Assembly (NCBI RefSeq): GCF_003597395.2
Contig: NC_133774.1
Coordinates: 40,671,735-40,735,734, forward strand
From: Chelonoidis abingdonii
Lineage: Eukaryota > Chordata > Testudines > Testudinidae
Reading direction: 5' to 3'
Length of the DNA stretch: 64,000 nucleotides
The notes beneath the pieces were generated by a model that was not told the origin of the DNA, ran no database searches, and was given only the letters and a program-made list of their open reading frames with translations. Position 1 is the first letter of the stretch, and every line of letters starts with the position of its first letter. A program made the position numbers and the translations under genes. Below are positions 21,701-33,800 of the stretch, one piece after another.

Positions 21701-24353
21701 AAGTGAGTAATGCGTGCTTTATTTTAAAGTTACAGTTAAGCACCTGTTTTTGTTGTCTTGAGTAGAGATGGACACGTTTAAGTACTCTCCTGAATTGAGA
21801 CTCTTAATTGCTACAAATGTGCTTGTTACTAAAAATTGCTTGACAAACACTCCAAACATTCCAGCCTATGGTTTAGTTGCAAACTGTTTGCTTCGACTAG
21901 GCCTCTGACTAGTTAATAATTATCCTTTCAGGTGTTTGGTCTGGATTCTAAGTCAAATGGTGTTATTTATGCTTCCTAGTTGTCTGTTTGACACTGTTTA
22001 TAAACTAGAGGAGAGACATCAAAGGGATTTTATTTGAGCCATGGGAATGCTTTCAACATGAATGCTTATATGAACACATTTCCTAGAGACTTTCCACTCA
22101 TGTTACCCAAAAGTTTCCTTTGTCTGAATGTCTGTGGGAAACAAACAACATGGGTTGCGAATTCCCATGCGAACGACTATGCAAAATATAGGTGAACAAA
22201 TGTTTGCTCATTTCAAGCATTTGTCCAGCTACACAAATCATAAAAGAGCCTGATCCAGCAAAGCACTTAACTGTGTGGTTAATTTTAAGTATGTGAGTAA
22301 AAGACATTAGTATGACGGGGTCAGAAAGCAGCTGGATCTGCAGAGCTCTCAGCTGTCACAAAGGCATTGTACCCAGCTCCTTCACCACCCCACCCTGCAG
22401 CCCCAGCATCAAAGTGCAGGAGATGGCCAGAGTGCAGTGTGCTCTGGCTATGCCCAGCTGGCATATGGCCCTTTCAGGGACTATAACTAGGTGGCATACA
22501 TTAGAGTAAACTGAAATTGACCTCACCTATCCTAGGGCTCAGCATGATGCAGATCCACCCTGAAAATCAGGAAATCATTGCTAGCTCCCTGATATCCTCC
22601 ACTCTCAGTGTAGCTGCGAATCTAGGCCTATAAATCTTTCCAGCAGGGTGGATGGAAATCAGGTGCAATTTCAATCTGAAATAAATTTAAAAGGGTACAT
22701 GCTGCCCATTAGAAACATTATTCCTCTTTGTAACAGAATCCCAAGGGACAATCCCCAAGCGATCCACATGAAAGGGACAATTCTATTCATTACTTTTTTA
22801 TAAGTGAACTTAGTGATTGTGAAAAGTGCTGGTTTGATAGCCCAGGAGAAGTTCTTTGGCTAACCACATGATGGATGTAGAATGGCAGTAAGAGTGGAAG
22901 CTTCTCCACTCTATCCTACCAACGTTAACTTATCTCTTACCTGGAGAGGCCACCTCAAGGAGTGAGTGACAAAAAGGTTCTTACCATGTCAGCTGAGTAG
23001 TAGACTACCATGAAGGATGTCAACTGTGAAATGTTCATAGGTCCATAAGAAATTGGATTGAGACTACAAGCTAATTTTGTATACTAGACCGCCAAACAGC
23101 CCTCAAATGGTAACAGCTTTAAATCACTCCTGGCATGAGCCAGGACTTAGGATGAAAGATTGCATTTCCACTTCTAAGCCCCTGAAACACAGCTTCCCCT
23201 CCTCTCTATTCATGAAAGGAAACCTCACAAGTTTCCCTTTCACTTTTTTTCTACAAGAGTAACTAATATTCTAGGCACAACTGTACGTGTAATAGACAAA
23301 CTGTGTCAATTACAGAAATGTGTAGAGTCTGAAACCACAAGGCTTGGAGTAACTTAGGGTAAGGTAACTGTTATGTTGAAAGCTGCTAATGTCTGCCATC
23401 AGGTGAGTCTTGGATCCAGAGACAATCACAGTCCTTGTTAAAGCCAGTGGGTGTGTCAAGCACTTTTCTGGGCTCAACTGAAGGCGTCAATAAGGCCTTT
23501 CATGTAGTAAAATCAGGTGCAGACATTGGGGACATTTTCTCAAGGCGATAGGCTGCTGTATAGCAAACCATAACTAACTCAGATGGATTATTAAGGATTT
23601 CCCTGGCTGAAAATACTGGAGCTGTGAGATGGACTGTAGGCCATGTGTGATGGAGGCACAAAAAAAACAGCATAAGGAGTTAAGGACCTGATCCTGAGAG
23701 AAAGCAGAGGGACAAAGCTTCTCGGCCACAAATTTTGCTGGAGTGGCAAGACATGGGAAATTCCAAATAAGGAACTGCCTGCTGCTGTTTGTTCCCACTG
23801 TATTCAGAGCAACAGGTTCTTTTGTGCAGTTTTTGTAAATAAATAAGATTACATCAATAATATATTGTGGTGTATTGGAAACTGTGTTAAAAATGACAAG
23901 CAATGACTTTACATTTGAAGATTTGCTGCTCTTGCTGGCAGGCCAGCGGACACTAAGGGTAGGCATGTGATCTTGGTCACCCGAATCAATTTTCTAGATT
24001 GCAAGACTACTGTAAGGTAGGATGATTTGTGCCTCTCTGTTTTAGGGAACAGCCTGCTCTGTCTTTCTCTGTTTTGGGGTTCTTGTGTAACATTATGAAT
24101 TCTAAAGAATAAAGTAGTGTTACTTTTCAACTTTCTAACATGAGTATTTTATGTTTTCCTCTAACTTCTCTGTTGTATGCCATGAAATATAACGTACACC
24201 TCACTTATATTACCAATTTCTTCTCCGAATGGAAACAACTCAGCAAGCCTCCAGATTTTGACTCAGGCCAAAGGAGCAATTGTTACGCTCTCCCAACTAC
24301 AAGGTTTCTTCTTTTAATGTACCCATTATACCCAAATGTACACATTACGCCCA
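18753..24353. other. 5.6 kb without a recognisable gene
   Basis: AT-rich sequence on the whole, with scattered short frames (up to about 130 codons, for example 23574-23966 minus) that show no domain. Weak old repeat traces occur at about 20330-20400 (TTGATCTTACACC ... CTATTGACTTTAACAGG) and 20885-20945 (ACTCCACTGAAGTCC-like). 22310-22440 is a GC-richer patch. No splice-bounded conserved frame was spotted, but single short exons cannot be excluded by eye. Confidence 0.4.
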
Positions 24354-24426
24354 AATAAATCTGTCAGTCTTTAAGGTGCCACCAGACTCCTCATTGTTTT
24401 TGTGGATACAGACTAACTACTGATAC
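24354..24426 (-). mobile_element. Penelope-like 5' fragment (same family text as 14765)
   Basis: AATCTGTCAGTCTTTAAGGT, GCCACCAGACTCCTCATTG and GGATACAGACTAACTACTGA correspond to the reversed GTATCAG...TTAGTCTGGAT...AGAGTCCTGTGGCACC text of the insertion at 14.8 kb, as a different subfamily. Only about 70 bp are present. The family name is tentative. Confidence 0.6.
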
Positions 24427-24650
24427 ATATACCATAGAATATCTCAGAGAGTGAATGTAAGTATTTACATCTGTCAGATGGTATCTGGTCTATAGTTTCG
24501 TGTAACACTGGATTAAATAGATGGTCTATTTAGCATTAATGGGATAAATTATATTTTACTAATGCTTGCAGGGCATGCTAGTTTATAAGCAAACCCACAC
24601 ACCATAACAGAATCCAGCCTTTTTGTTTATATGACTCATTTGAAAATAAG

Positions 24651-26259
24651 TAGGCCTGTCGATTAATCACAGTTAACTCATGCGATTAGCTCAAAAAAAT
24701 TAAGCACGGTTTTAAAAAATTAATCGTGATTAATCGCATTGTTAAACAATAGAATACCAATTGACATTTATTAAATATTTTTGGATGTTTTTCTACATTT
24801 TAAAATATATTGATTTTTATTACAACACAGAATCTAAAGCATACAGTGCTCACTTTATATTTTTATTTTTTTTATTGCAAATATTTGCACTGTAAAAATG
24901 ATAAATGAAAGAAATGGTATTTTTCAATTCACCTCATACAAGTACCATAGTACAATGTCTTTATCATGAAAGTCCAACTTACAAATGTAGATTTTTTTGT
25001 TACATAACTGCACTAAAAAACAAAACAATGTTAAACTTTAGAGCCTACAAGTCCACTCAGTCCTACTTTTTGTTCAGCCAATCACTAAGACAAACAAGTT
25101 TGTTTACATTTACAGAAGATAATGCTGCCTGCTTCTTATTTACAATGTCACCTGAAAGTGCAAACAGGTATCTGCATGGCACTTTTGTAGCCACTGTTGC
25201 AAGGTATTTACGTACCAGATATGCTAACCATTCATATGCCCCTTCATGGTTCGGTCACCACTCCAGAGGACATGCTTCCATGCTGATGATGCTCTTTAAA
25301 AAAAAAATGCATTAATTAAATTTGTGACTGAACTCCTTAGGGGAGAATTGTATGTCTCCTGTTCTGTTTTACCCACATTCTGCCATATATTACATGTTAT
25401 AGCAATCTTGGATGATGACCCAGCACATGTTCATTTTGAGAACACTTTCACAATAGATTTGACAAAACACAAAAAATGTACTAATGTGAGATTTCTAAAA
25501 ATAGCTACAGCACTCAACCTAAGTTTTAAGAACCTGAAGGGCCTCCCAAAATCTGAGAGGGACAAGGTGTGGAGCAGCTTTTAGAAGTCTTAAAAGAGCA
25601 ACACTCAGATGCAGAAACTACAGAACCTGAACCATCAAAAAAGAAAATCAACCTTCTGCTGGTGACATCTGACTCAGATGATGAAAATGAACATGTGTCT
25701 GTCTGATCTGCTTTGGATCATTATCAAATAGAATCCACCATCAGAGTGGTTGAAGCACGAAGGGATATATGAATCTTTAGCGCATCTGGCACGTAAATAT
25801 CTTGTGATCCTGGATACAACCGTGCCGTGTGAATGATTGTTCTCACTTTCAGGTGACATTGTAAATAAGAAGTGGGCAGCACTATCTCCTGCAAATTGCA
25901 ACCAAACTTGTTTATCTGAGTGACTGGCTGAAGTAGGACTGAGTGGACTTGTAGGCTCTAAAGTTTTATATTGTTTTATTTTTCAGTGCAGTTATTTTTT
26001 GTACATAATTCTACATTTGTAAGTTCAACTTTCATGATAAAGAGATTTCACTATAGTACTTGTATTAGGTGAATTTCTTTTGTTTTTTATGGTACAAATA
26101 TTGGTAATCAAAAATAAATATGAAGTGAGCACTATACATATATTCTGCATTGTAATTGAAATGATTATATATTAGAAAATGTAGAAAACATCCAAAAATA
26201 TTTAAATAAATGGTATTCTATTATTGTTTAACAGCATGATTAATCAACGTACAGCCCTA
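24651..26259. mobile_element. 1.6 kb fold-back hAT element
   Basis: The ends are TAGGCCTGTCGATTAATCAC and, reversed from the right, TAGGGCTGTACGTTGATTAA. The left arm (24651-about 25315) is an inverted copy of the right arm (about 25790-26259), and each carries the 3' end of a transposase reading toward the other. The shared text includes TTAAACAATAGAATACC, AAATATTTTTGGATGTTTT, ACAATGTCACCTGAAAGTG and GAGCCTACAAGTCCACTCAG. Between the arms lies a further transposase segment. The octamers AAAATAAG and AAACTAGG (6 of 8) flank the element, as expected of an old hAT insertion. Confidence 0.88.
25324..25930 (+). pseudogene. hAT (ZBED-like) transposase C-terminal remnant
   Basis: An open frame at 25324-25584 contains DDDPAHVHFENTFTIDLTKH, NVRFLKIATALNLSFKNLKG and LPKSERDKVWSSF, matching the region before the dimerisation domain of ZBED-type hAT transposases. 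After a stop the homology goes on in other frames: EPSKKKINLLLVTSDSDDENE-like text near 25630-25690, and then LSGDIVNKKWAALSP near 25850-25890, the start of the C-terminal dimerisation domain. The N-terminal zinc finger and catalytic core are missing, so it cannot be autonomous. The minus-strand left arm carries the same dimerisation piece (near 25160-25050). Confidence 0.82.
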
Positions 26260-26815
26260 AAACTAGGGATTCCATGATTTAAGATGTACTAAATGTAAAG
26301 GGCATCTGACACTTTAAGACCTTAATATTATTTTGTTTTTAGTGAGTATTTTTGATTACTCTCCAATGACCAGGAATATGGCACAGAAAAGCTAATATAG
26401 GAAGACTGAGAAAAGCTTTCTTTTATATTACGTGGCCTGCTGAATGCCTTTCCCCATTGTTACTGATTTTTATTAAACTGAATAAAAAACTAATCTTGAA
26501 TATTGTTAAAATAAATACTTTTGATCATGATCAAAGCTTGCCCTGATAGCTGATAGGAATAATTTTTCTTTCCAAACCATTCATGAAACCAGCCAGATGG
26601 ACACCTTGGAAGATAACTAAACAGAAGATACAAACCAAGGACCCTGTGAAGTTTCAGATATTTGAAAAAAATAATAAAATTTTGGCCCTTGTAGCCTGGC
26701 AGAAAGGAACGAACACTACCTTTCTACTTTGGTTTGATTCATATTCAGAACTAGATCTGAACTGACCCACCATTCTTTTTCATTAATATTTGTGATTACA
26801 TTTTCTGGGAGGAAT
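26260..26815. other. No gene recognised
   Basis: AT-rich flank between two DNA elements, with no assignable frame. Confidence 0.4.
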
Positions 26816-28019
26816 GGGCTAGAGTCACAAAGGCACCTAACTGCCTCTTTGTGCGCCTAAGGCCAACATTTAGGTACCAGTGGCATTCACAAAACCTCCA
26901 GTCGGCTGCTCCCTAACTCTGCAGGCACTTAATTTTTTGCCAGTAAATTCCCCTATGTGCTTATGTTTCTGCTGATGGTCATTTGCAAAAGCGCATACAT
27001 CCTGATGCCATCAAGCTGCTTGGCACCCTACTGCCTGCCTAAGTTCCGGCAGGATTCTCCAAGTAGGTGTTCTCTACCTATCTCGCCTGTGGGGTCCAAT
27101 CTGGTAAGCACTCTCTAAGCATGCCTCACCTGCACAAAAGACAGCTTAGGGCCCAGTCTATGCAATAGCTCAGTGGTGAGGGCACTCGGCTGGGATATGG
27201 GAGACCTAAATTCAAATCCTTTCTTTGCCTGATTTGGAGCAGGGACATGAGCCCAGGTCTCATAAAATTCCTGATGAGTACCCTCACTAACTGGGTGTTA
27301 TAGGCTGAAGTTTTCAGTCTCTCCTGTTGAAGTTGTTCCACTTTGTATAAATAACAAAATATTTATAGAAGCAGGCACTTGTCCCTGAGTCTCTCAGGTG
27401 AATCCCCTAACCGCCAGGCTATAAAGCTAATCTCTTGTTTGTCTGCCTTTCTTCCTCTCACTCGCTTGCTGGTCCAAGGACTATTTAATTATTTATCCAG
27501 AGTAGAACAGCTCGAGCGAGCAGCAGCGAATAAGAGCAATGCACCCTAGTAGCTTGGTGTTTCACGACATTTAGGTAGGTGGGTGGGAGACCTGAGCTCA
27601 CATTCCTGCTCTGACTCAAGCAGAGAATTGTAAGTAGTCCTTCTACATCCCATGTGAGCACCCAAACCACGGGGCTATTGGCTATCATGGGATGGTGGTC
27701 TCTGGTTTTTCATGAGAAAGTGCTGACCTGGCCTCGACTCTTATCTCCAAGAGGAAGTCACAGCTATGAATTTCAGCTGGAGGTAGGTGCCTTTGTGGAT
27801 TTGGACCCCAAGCCCTGGCTCTTTCCTCTGTATTTCAGTCTTGGCAGGCTTAGTGCTCAGCTTGTTGGTTTTTGTGAGTCCTTTGCTTAGATGCCTAACT
27901 CTCCTGAGACAATGCAGGGGGATCCTGGGCACCTACCTGAGGGCTGTGAATTCCACTGAGTGCAGGGCACTTGCGAGTTAAGTACTGCAACAACTCAATC
28001 CTCTCTGTGAATCTAGCCC
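26816..28019. mobile_element. 1.2 kb TIR element with tRNA-like modules
   Basis: The left end GGGCTAGAGTCACAAAGGCA matches the reversed right end GGGCTAGATTCACAGAGAGG. Both are followed by further paired text (CACCTAACTGCC / GCAGTTAGGTGCC-like blocks). The dinucleotide AT lies outside both ends. The interior holds at least two modules that resemble tRNA-derived promoters: TAGCTCAGTGGTGAGGGCAC with AATTCAAATCC (27167-27220), and GTAGGTGGGTGGGAGACCTG with GAGCTCACATTCC (27573-27608). Each is followed by an inverted counterpart such as AGCCCAGGTCTCATAAAATT. No protein is encoded; the superfamily is not assigned. Confidence 0.7.
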
Positions 28020-31000
28020 ATTTAGACTAGACTCTTGACTACCCTTACGTCTCACTGTTAATTGATTTTTCAGCCCAAAGGACATAGTGTGCCAATATAT
28101 CCCATAACATCAGTCTGCATAAATTATTTATATAGAAGAATATATGTACAAGCTCACTGGTTCTCTCTCTCCCTCTGTCTCTATCTCTCTCATATACAGA
28201 GAAAAAGAGGTTTCAATACATATATTTTTATTTATACTTGTCATATGTTTCACTTTACTGTTAACAGATGAGATGTCTTTCCAAGTGTGTTCCAGAAGCT
28301 CTTTTCTTCTGAAAATCATGCCTCACTATGATGAATCCTGGGAAATTAATGGGTAGCTAATACTCACAAAATTTTCTCTGTATTTATAACCTCGACACAT
28401 TTTTATGACACATTTTTAGGGACGTGAATACGCTCATCAGTGTTGTTGTTTTTTTGCAGCAATGTTAGCACACCCATTTGAAAAAGGAAGAGAAATATTG
28501 CTGAAATGTGAAGTACAGTTTTCAGAAACCATCCCCATCCTTGATTCATCAAATCCACTAGTGTCAGCCTCACGGCATTAAATCATGAAAATATGGTCAC
28601 ATGCTCTGATTGACACAACTGGATCAATCATGTACCTTATCATCACAAGGTGATGTATTTGCCTGAGACTGTTGAAACTATGCAGGGCTCTGAAAGAAAC
28701 TGATTTCAAAAATGTGTTTACATTTTTCATTTTTTTGAAAACATACACCAACCTTCCTCAAATGAGATCTGCCTAATATATCCTCTTCTTGAATTTTGTT
28801 ACAGGCCCTTTAATTAGTAACTAATAAAATCCCTTCCCCCACCCCACTCCCAATTCCCAACCTCCCCGTAGGCCAGCAGCAGGTGCTCTTATTTTCAGAT
28901 GTATGTGAAATATCTGCCAAATCATTTGGCACATTTCAAGTAGAAATGTGCCAAATTACCTGTCATAGCTAAACAGCCTTTTAAAAAGAAAGATAAATGC
29001 TCCTGCAGCTGTATTTGTGTGGAACAATAGTGCCCTCCAGCGGTTCCTTGGGTTGGACACAGGTGTGGATTCCTTACCTCTCTCTCATGGGATCTCGGCC
29101 ATGCAGCTTACTATATTGTTTCAGGGCTAGGATGGCGTGAGCTCATATATGCTCTTTCAGTTACCCTTGTAAAAAACTAATGCCATAGCTTAACACCCCT
29201 ATCAGCATTTCAAATTAGGAAAATAAGAATTCACATATAGACAGACGTAAAGCTTTCAGTTTATTTGAGGTAAGGTACCAAGTTCTCTTCTCCATGCTTT
29301 GCAAGCCTGACTTGTGAAAGTCTCCCCATGTTTAGCTCCTGGGCCTTTACTGAATATCATTTGGCTGAGACTTGGGTAAGTGGAGAGGGGCCCAAGATCA
29401 GATGGGGATCTGACACCAATTCTAAAGTTCAGGAGTGTTCAGCGGCAATGTTTTTGGTTTGGTCCATTATAATATGGGACCAGCAGACCTAGATCTGAAC
29501 TAGACCCATAGTAGGGGATGATTCAGATCTAGGGGGCTTGTTTGAATCCATCTTTGGTAATGAAACAGCATCTTCTTTGGAAAGAATCTCAGGCATGGAA
29601 GAATTTGTTACAAAAATGTTCACCCTGGAACAGAGTTCATTCCTGGGGGAAAAAAATAATGACAAGTGATAACTTGAAACAGCATCCGTCTGGAACAGAG
29701 GGTAGAAGCTCACTCTGCTTCTTAAGAAGCCAGATGCAGGAAAAACAGTATCACACGCTTAAAATGGCTTAAAACCATGATAAACAGTGTGACAATTGAA
29801 GCATTTTAGCAAAACTAGCACATTTAGGACCCACACTATAAGTCAATGCCCCATTTATATTCCCCAGGATCAATGCCCTGTACCTTAAATACTAATATGA
29901 GTGAGGTCATTCCAGTTGCACTTACTTGGTAACAGCAATACAAATGCCTTCATATTTTGTCCCTAGAATTTGCTGGAGAGCTATAACTAAGTTCCTGCTC
30001 TAGGACTCAATTGTGCCTACCAGGTATAGCCCCCATGTTAGAAAGTAGTGGAGAACTGCATCACTCCATGGGGAACAAGCTTGCTGTAACATTCCTTCCT
30101 GGGGTGCCCCATGCTCTCCTGGCAAACTCTACTGACCCTCTTGGGGATCTTGCCCCCCCGGAGTATGTGGAGGGACTAGCAGATATTCCTCATCATCATT
30201 AAAGAGGACGAATTAACAGTAACAGAATTTCATTTGGGTCTCCCCTGCTATGCGCAACCGCAACTCAGAAGGAAAGATATATTGGGAGGAAAAACTAAAG
30301 AAATTTGAAAACCAAAAAAATACCTGAACTCAGCGAAAATACATTTTGGAATAGAATTAATTTGCTTTTTAGTCAGGAGGGGAAGGAAAGGGAGGTGTTT
30401 TATTGTTAATATGAGTTGATGATGACAGATGAAATTCTTTTTCATCTACTTCCTGAGACCTCATTCTTGGATTTTTTTCTGGTTTCTTTTTCCTTTTATC
30501 ACACTTTCAGAGTCTCTCTTTGGAGATTTTAATTATCTTGCCATGTGCTCTTTCGATATGAATAAATTATGATTTTATTTATAGCTGTCTTTCTAATCTA
30601 CACTTTGAATACTGTGATATCGGAAACATTAATGGTCTGATTCACCCAATTACCTTCTGGAACACTTGACATTGCTTTCTCCCTCTCCTGCCCCTTCCCC
30701 TCCCACAAACACACAGACTCTTCCCTGACCAAACTACAGAGGTAATGACTGAACCAGGATAGCTGTGTTTCCTTTACCTCTGAAAGAGACATCATGCCAT
30801 TTCACAAAGCTTTGCCTTTTCAAACTCATCTGGATAAAGAAGCAGCCTCCAGGGTAATCTTGTAATTATCCACAGCTCAGCTATTACAAAGCAGTTTGCA
30901 GACTGAGCTCGTTTATTGACTTTTCATTTATCTGGGATGATTATTTTAAATACAGAAAAATCTGCCATTTAACCCATCCCTGTGACTGCACTGCCCAATA

Positions 31001-31577
31001 TTTCCTTCTATATAGATTTCTATACCGCGCCCATCACCAAAGTATCTGAGCACCTTCTAGCAGTGCTTTATGCAACATGACTTACAACTGTCACATATTT
31101 TTTCTCTCATCTTCTCCCCCGGGGAGAATTGTGTCTGGGAATTTGCACCACTGGCACTTGCCAGTGCCATGCAGCATTCCCTGTGCATGATGCCCTTTTA
31201 CATCTCCTTTCTTGTGTGAGAGTGCTGATTGACTTCAGATCTTGAATGATTTTAAAGTTTTCACCACAATCTGTGGAACAGTCAACTTAACACCTATCTC
31301 AATAATACTAATAGTAACACTTTACATGTATATAGCACCTTTCAAATGAAAACATCACATAGGACACATCACAAAGCACATCACCACTAAAATGCAACCA
31401 CCTCTGTAGTAGAGTGGCAGCTACTGCCCAGCCTGCTACATAACAGTGCGGGGGTAGGGAAATTTTGACCAAGGACACAGGGACAAACTCTTATGAAACA
31501 AATGCCTAACATCTACACAAACAGGCCCTAAATTGCGAAGATCTCAACCAAAATAATCCCACACAATACACTTCTCA
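28020..31577. other. 3.5 kb without a recognisable gene
   Basis: It contains a CT-rich simple tract (about 28160-28194). About 31285-31345 (AATAATACTAATAGTAACAC ... TATATAGCACCTTTCAAATG) resembles the tail of an old SINE of MIR type, too diverged for a firm call. The remaining short frames have no recognisable domain. Confidence 0.4.
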
Positions 31578-33190
31578 GAACTTAGTTTCATAGATCCCAA
31601 GGCCAGAAGACACCACTTGGATCATCTGGCCTGATCTCCTTTATAACACAAGCCACAGAACTTCCCTGATTCTTGTTTGAACTAGAGTATATATTTTAGA
31701 AAATATCCAGTCTTGATTTAAAAATTGCCAGTGAGAGAGTTTCCCTCTTTTTAAAAAAGATCTGCCTTTTCTGCAGTCTGAATTTGTCTAGCTTCATCTT
31801 CCAGCCATTGTATTGGATTATACCTTTGTCTGCTATACTGAAGAACCTGTTATCAAAATTTTGTTTCTTATGTAGATGCTTATAGACTGTGATCAAGTCA
31901 CTTTTTAACATTCTATTTGTTAAGATAAAACGATTGAGCTCCCAGAGTCTTTCACTCTAAGGCATTTTTTCTAATGCATTAATCATTCTTGTGGCTCTTC
32001 TCTGAACCCTCTCCAATTTATCAACAGTCTTTTTGAATTGTGGACACCAGAACTGGACAGGGTATTTCAGCAGCAGTTCAACCAGTGCCAAATACACGGG
32101 TAATATAACTTCCCTACTCCTACCTAATATTTACACGTTTATACATCCAAGGATCACATTAGATCTTTTGACCACAGCATTGCATGGGAGCTCCCTAACC
32201 ACCATGTCTTTTTCAGAGTCAGTGCTTCCCAGATAGCATCTCCCATCCTATAAGTATGGCCTACATCCTTTATTTCTAAATGTATACATTTATATTTGGC
32301 CATGTTATGAATATTGTTTGTTTGCACCCAGCTTACCAAGAGATCCAGGTCACTCTGTCTCAATGACGTACCCTTTGCCCAATCTTTCTGTCATCTGAAA
32401 ACTTTATTGATTTCATCTTTTCTTTCAGGTCATTGATAAAAATGTTAACTAGCATAGGGTCAAGAATTGATCCCTGCAGGAACTCTCTAGAAACATACCA
32501 GCTGGATGATTACTCCCAATAGAAAAAAACATTTTGAGACTTGTCAGTCAGTTTTTAATCTATTTAATGTAAGCCATGTTTATTGTTCTATTTCTTAATC
32601 AAAATATTATGCAGTACCAAGTCAAATCATTTACAGAAGTCTAGGCATATTCTAGCATCACTTTTACCTTTATCAACCAATCTTGTAACCTCATTTTTAA
32701 AAGATATAAAGTTAGTTTAAGGGGATCTATTTTCCACAAGCTCATATTGATTGGCCTTAATTATATTGCCCTCCTTTCATTCTTTATTAATTGAGTCCCA
32801 TGTCAGCCCTTCCATTATTTTAGTCAGGGTCAGTGTCAGGCTGACACACCTATAATTACCCAGGCTGTCCAGGTTACCCTTTTAAAATATTGGCACAGAG
32901 TTAGCTTTTTTCTAGTCTTCTGGAACTTCCCCAGTGTTCCAACACTTATTAAAAATCACTAATAGTCCAGTGACCTCCTCAGCCCACTCTTTTGAAAGTC
33001 TTGGATATAATTTATCTGGACATGCTGATTTTAAAATATCTATACTTAGTATCATGTTTAATACATTCCTAAGTTATTGTTGGAATGGAAATGTTTCATT
33101 ATCATAATGTAATATGAATACATCAGCTGAGTTTTTCCAAATGGGAACAGAAATATTTATTGAACACTTCTGCCTTTTCTGCATTATGTG
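31578..33190 (-). mobile_element. CR1 LINE, long reversed 3' copy
   Basis: The 3' end is at the left (TTTCATAGATCCCAAGGCCA, GATCATCTGGCCTGATCTCC). Then come the CR1 landmarks CTCTCCAATTTATCAACAG, CAGAACTGGACAGGGTATTT and GGATCACATTAGATCTTTTG. Further right the minus strand encodes broken reverse-transcriptase pieces: GSILDPMLVNIFINDLKEKM (about 32475-32415), KIMEGLTWDSIN (about 32830-32790) and KFSDD. The variable motif around the FADD catalytic aspartates is thus partly readable. It is the longest CR1 here at about 1.6 kb, 5'-truncated near 33190 and riddled with stops. Confidence 0.88.
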
Positions 33191-33194
33191 ATAC

Positions 33195-33800
33195 AGCATG
33201 GCCAGAGGGCAGCATAAGAGTGTTAGCAGGGGGCCTTATTCCCTGCCAAGGGAGGAAGGTTTGCTTTAGATTAACTAGAACAGCTGTGGCCAATTAGAGC
33301 ACCTGACTCCAGTTAGAGCACCTGACTCCAGTCATGGGATATAAACCCCTGCTTCAGTCAGACAGGGTGTGGTAGTTGAAGGAGAAAGGTTGGATTGGAG
33401 CAGAGTGCAGATTGCAGAAGAGAAGAGTTTGTCCAGAGAGAAATAGAAGGTTTGGAGGAGTGCTGCGGTGGATTGGGAAGCCCAACAGAAACCCTAGGTA
33501 AGGGGCACCAGGCTTGTATAGAAGAGAGGCGAGAAGCCCTTCACAAGCTGACGGGTATGAGAGGGAAGTAACCCAGGGGAAGAAACCGCTAGTCAAGTGG
33601 TTCACCACAACCCCAGGGCCCCTGGGTTGGGACCTGGAGTAGAGGGCGGGCCCAGGTCCCTCCCTCTCCACTCCCCTCCTCCAAGGACACTAGGGGAGTG
33701 ATTAAGAACTGGTTCAGAGGCAAGCAATATCGCCCTGAACCTACCCCAGAGAAGAGAAAGCGCGAGACCCAGCAGAACAGTACTGGTAATTTGCCACAAT
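33195..33800. other. Unassigned G-rich repeat-like segment, possible LTR
   Basis: A 19 bp unit, TTAGAGCACCTGACTCCAG, occurs twice in tandem (33294-33312, 33313-33331). Soon after comes GATATAAACCCC (TATA-like, 33338-33349) and then purine-rich text (GAAGGAGAAAGGTTGGATTG, AGAAACCCTAGGTAAGGGG). This order suggests a retroelement LTR and leader, but I could not define TG...CA ends or a primer-binding site. Open frames on both strands here (33354-33671 minus, 33589-33876 minus) lack domains. Confidence 0.35.

Noticed and set aside
18753..24353. Search for host exons in the unannotated AT-rich stretches
   Set aside because: No frame with a recognisable protein domain between splice-like sites was found. 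By eye, short single exons cannot be excluded, so none is reported.
24905..25315. 136-codon plus-strand frame
   Set aside because: It is the antisense shadow of the inverted transposase 3' end in the left arm of the fold-back hAT.
27161..27720. Candidate tRNA genes (A-box and B-box-like text)
   Set aside because: No cloverleaf with paired acceptor stem or plausible anticodon arm could be drawn, and the text recurs in both orientations within a transposable element.
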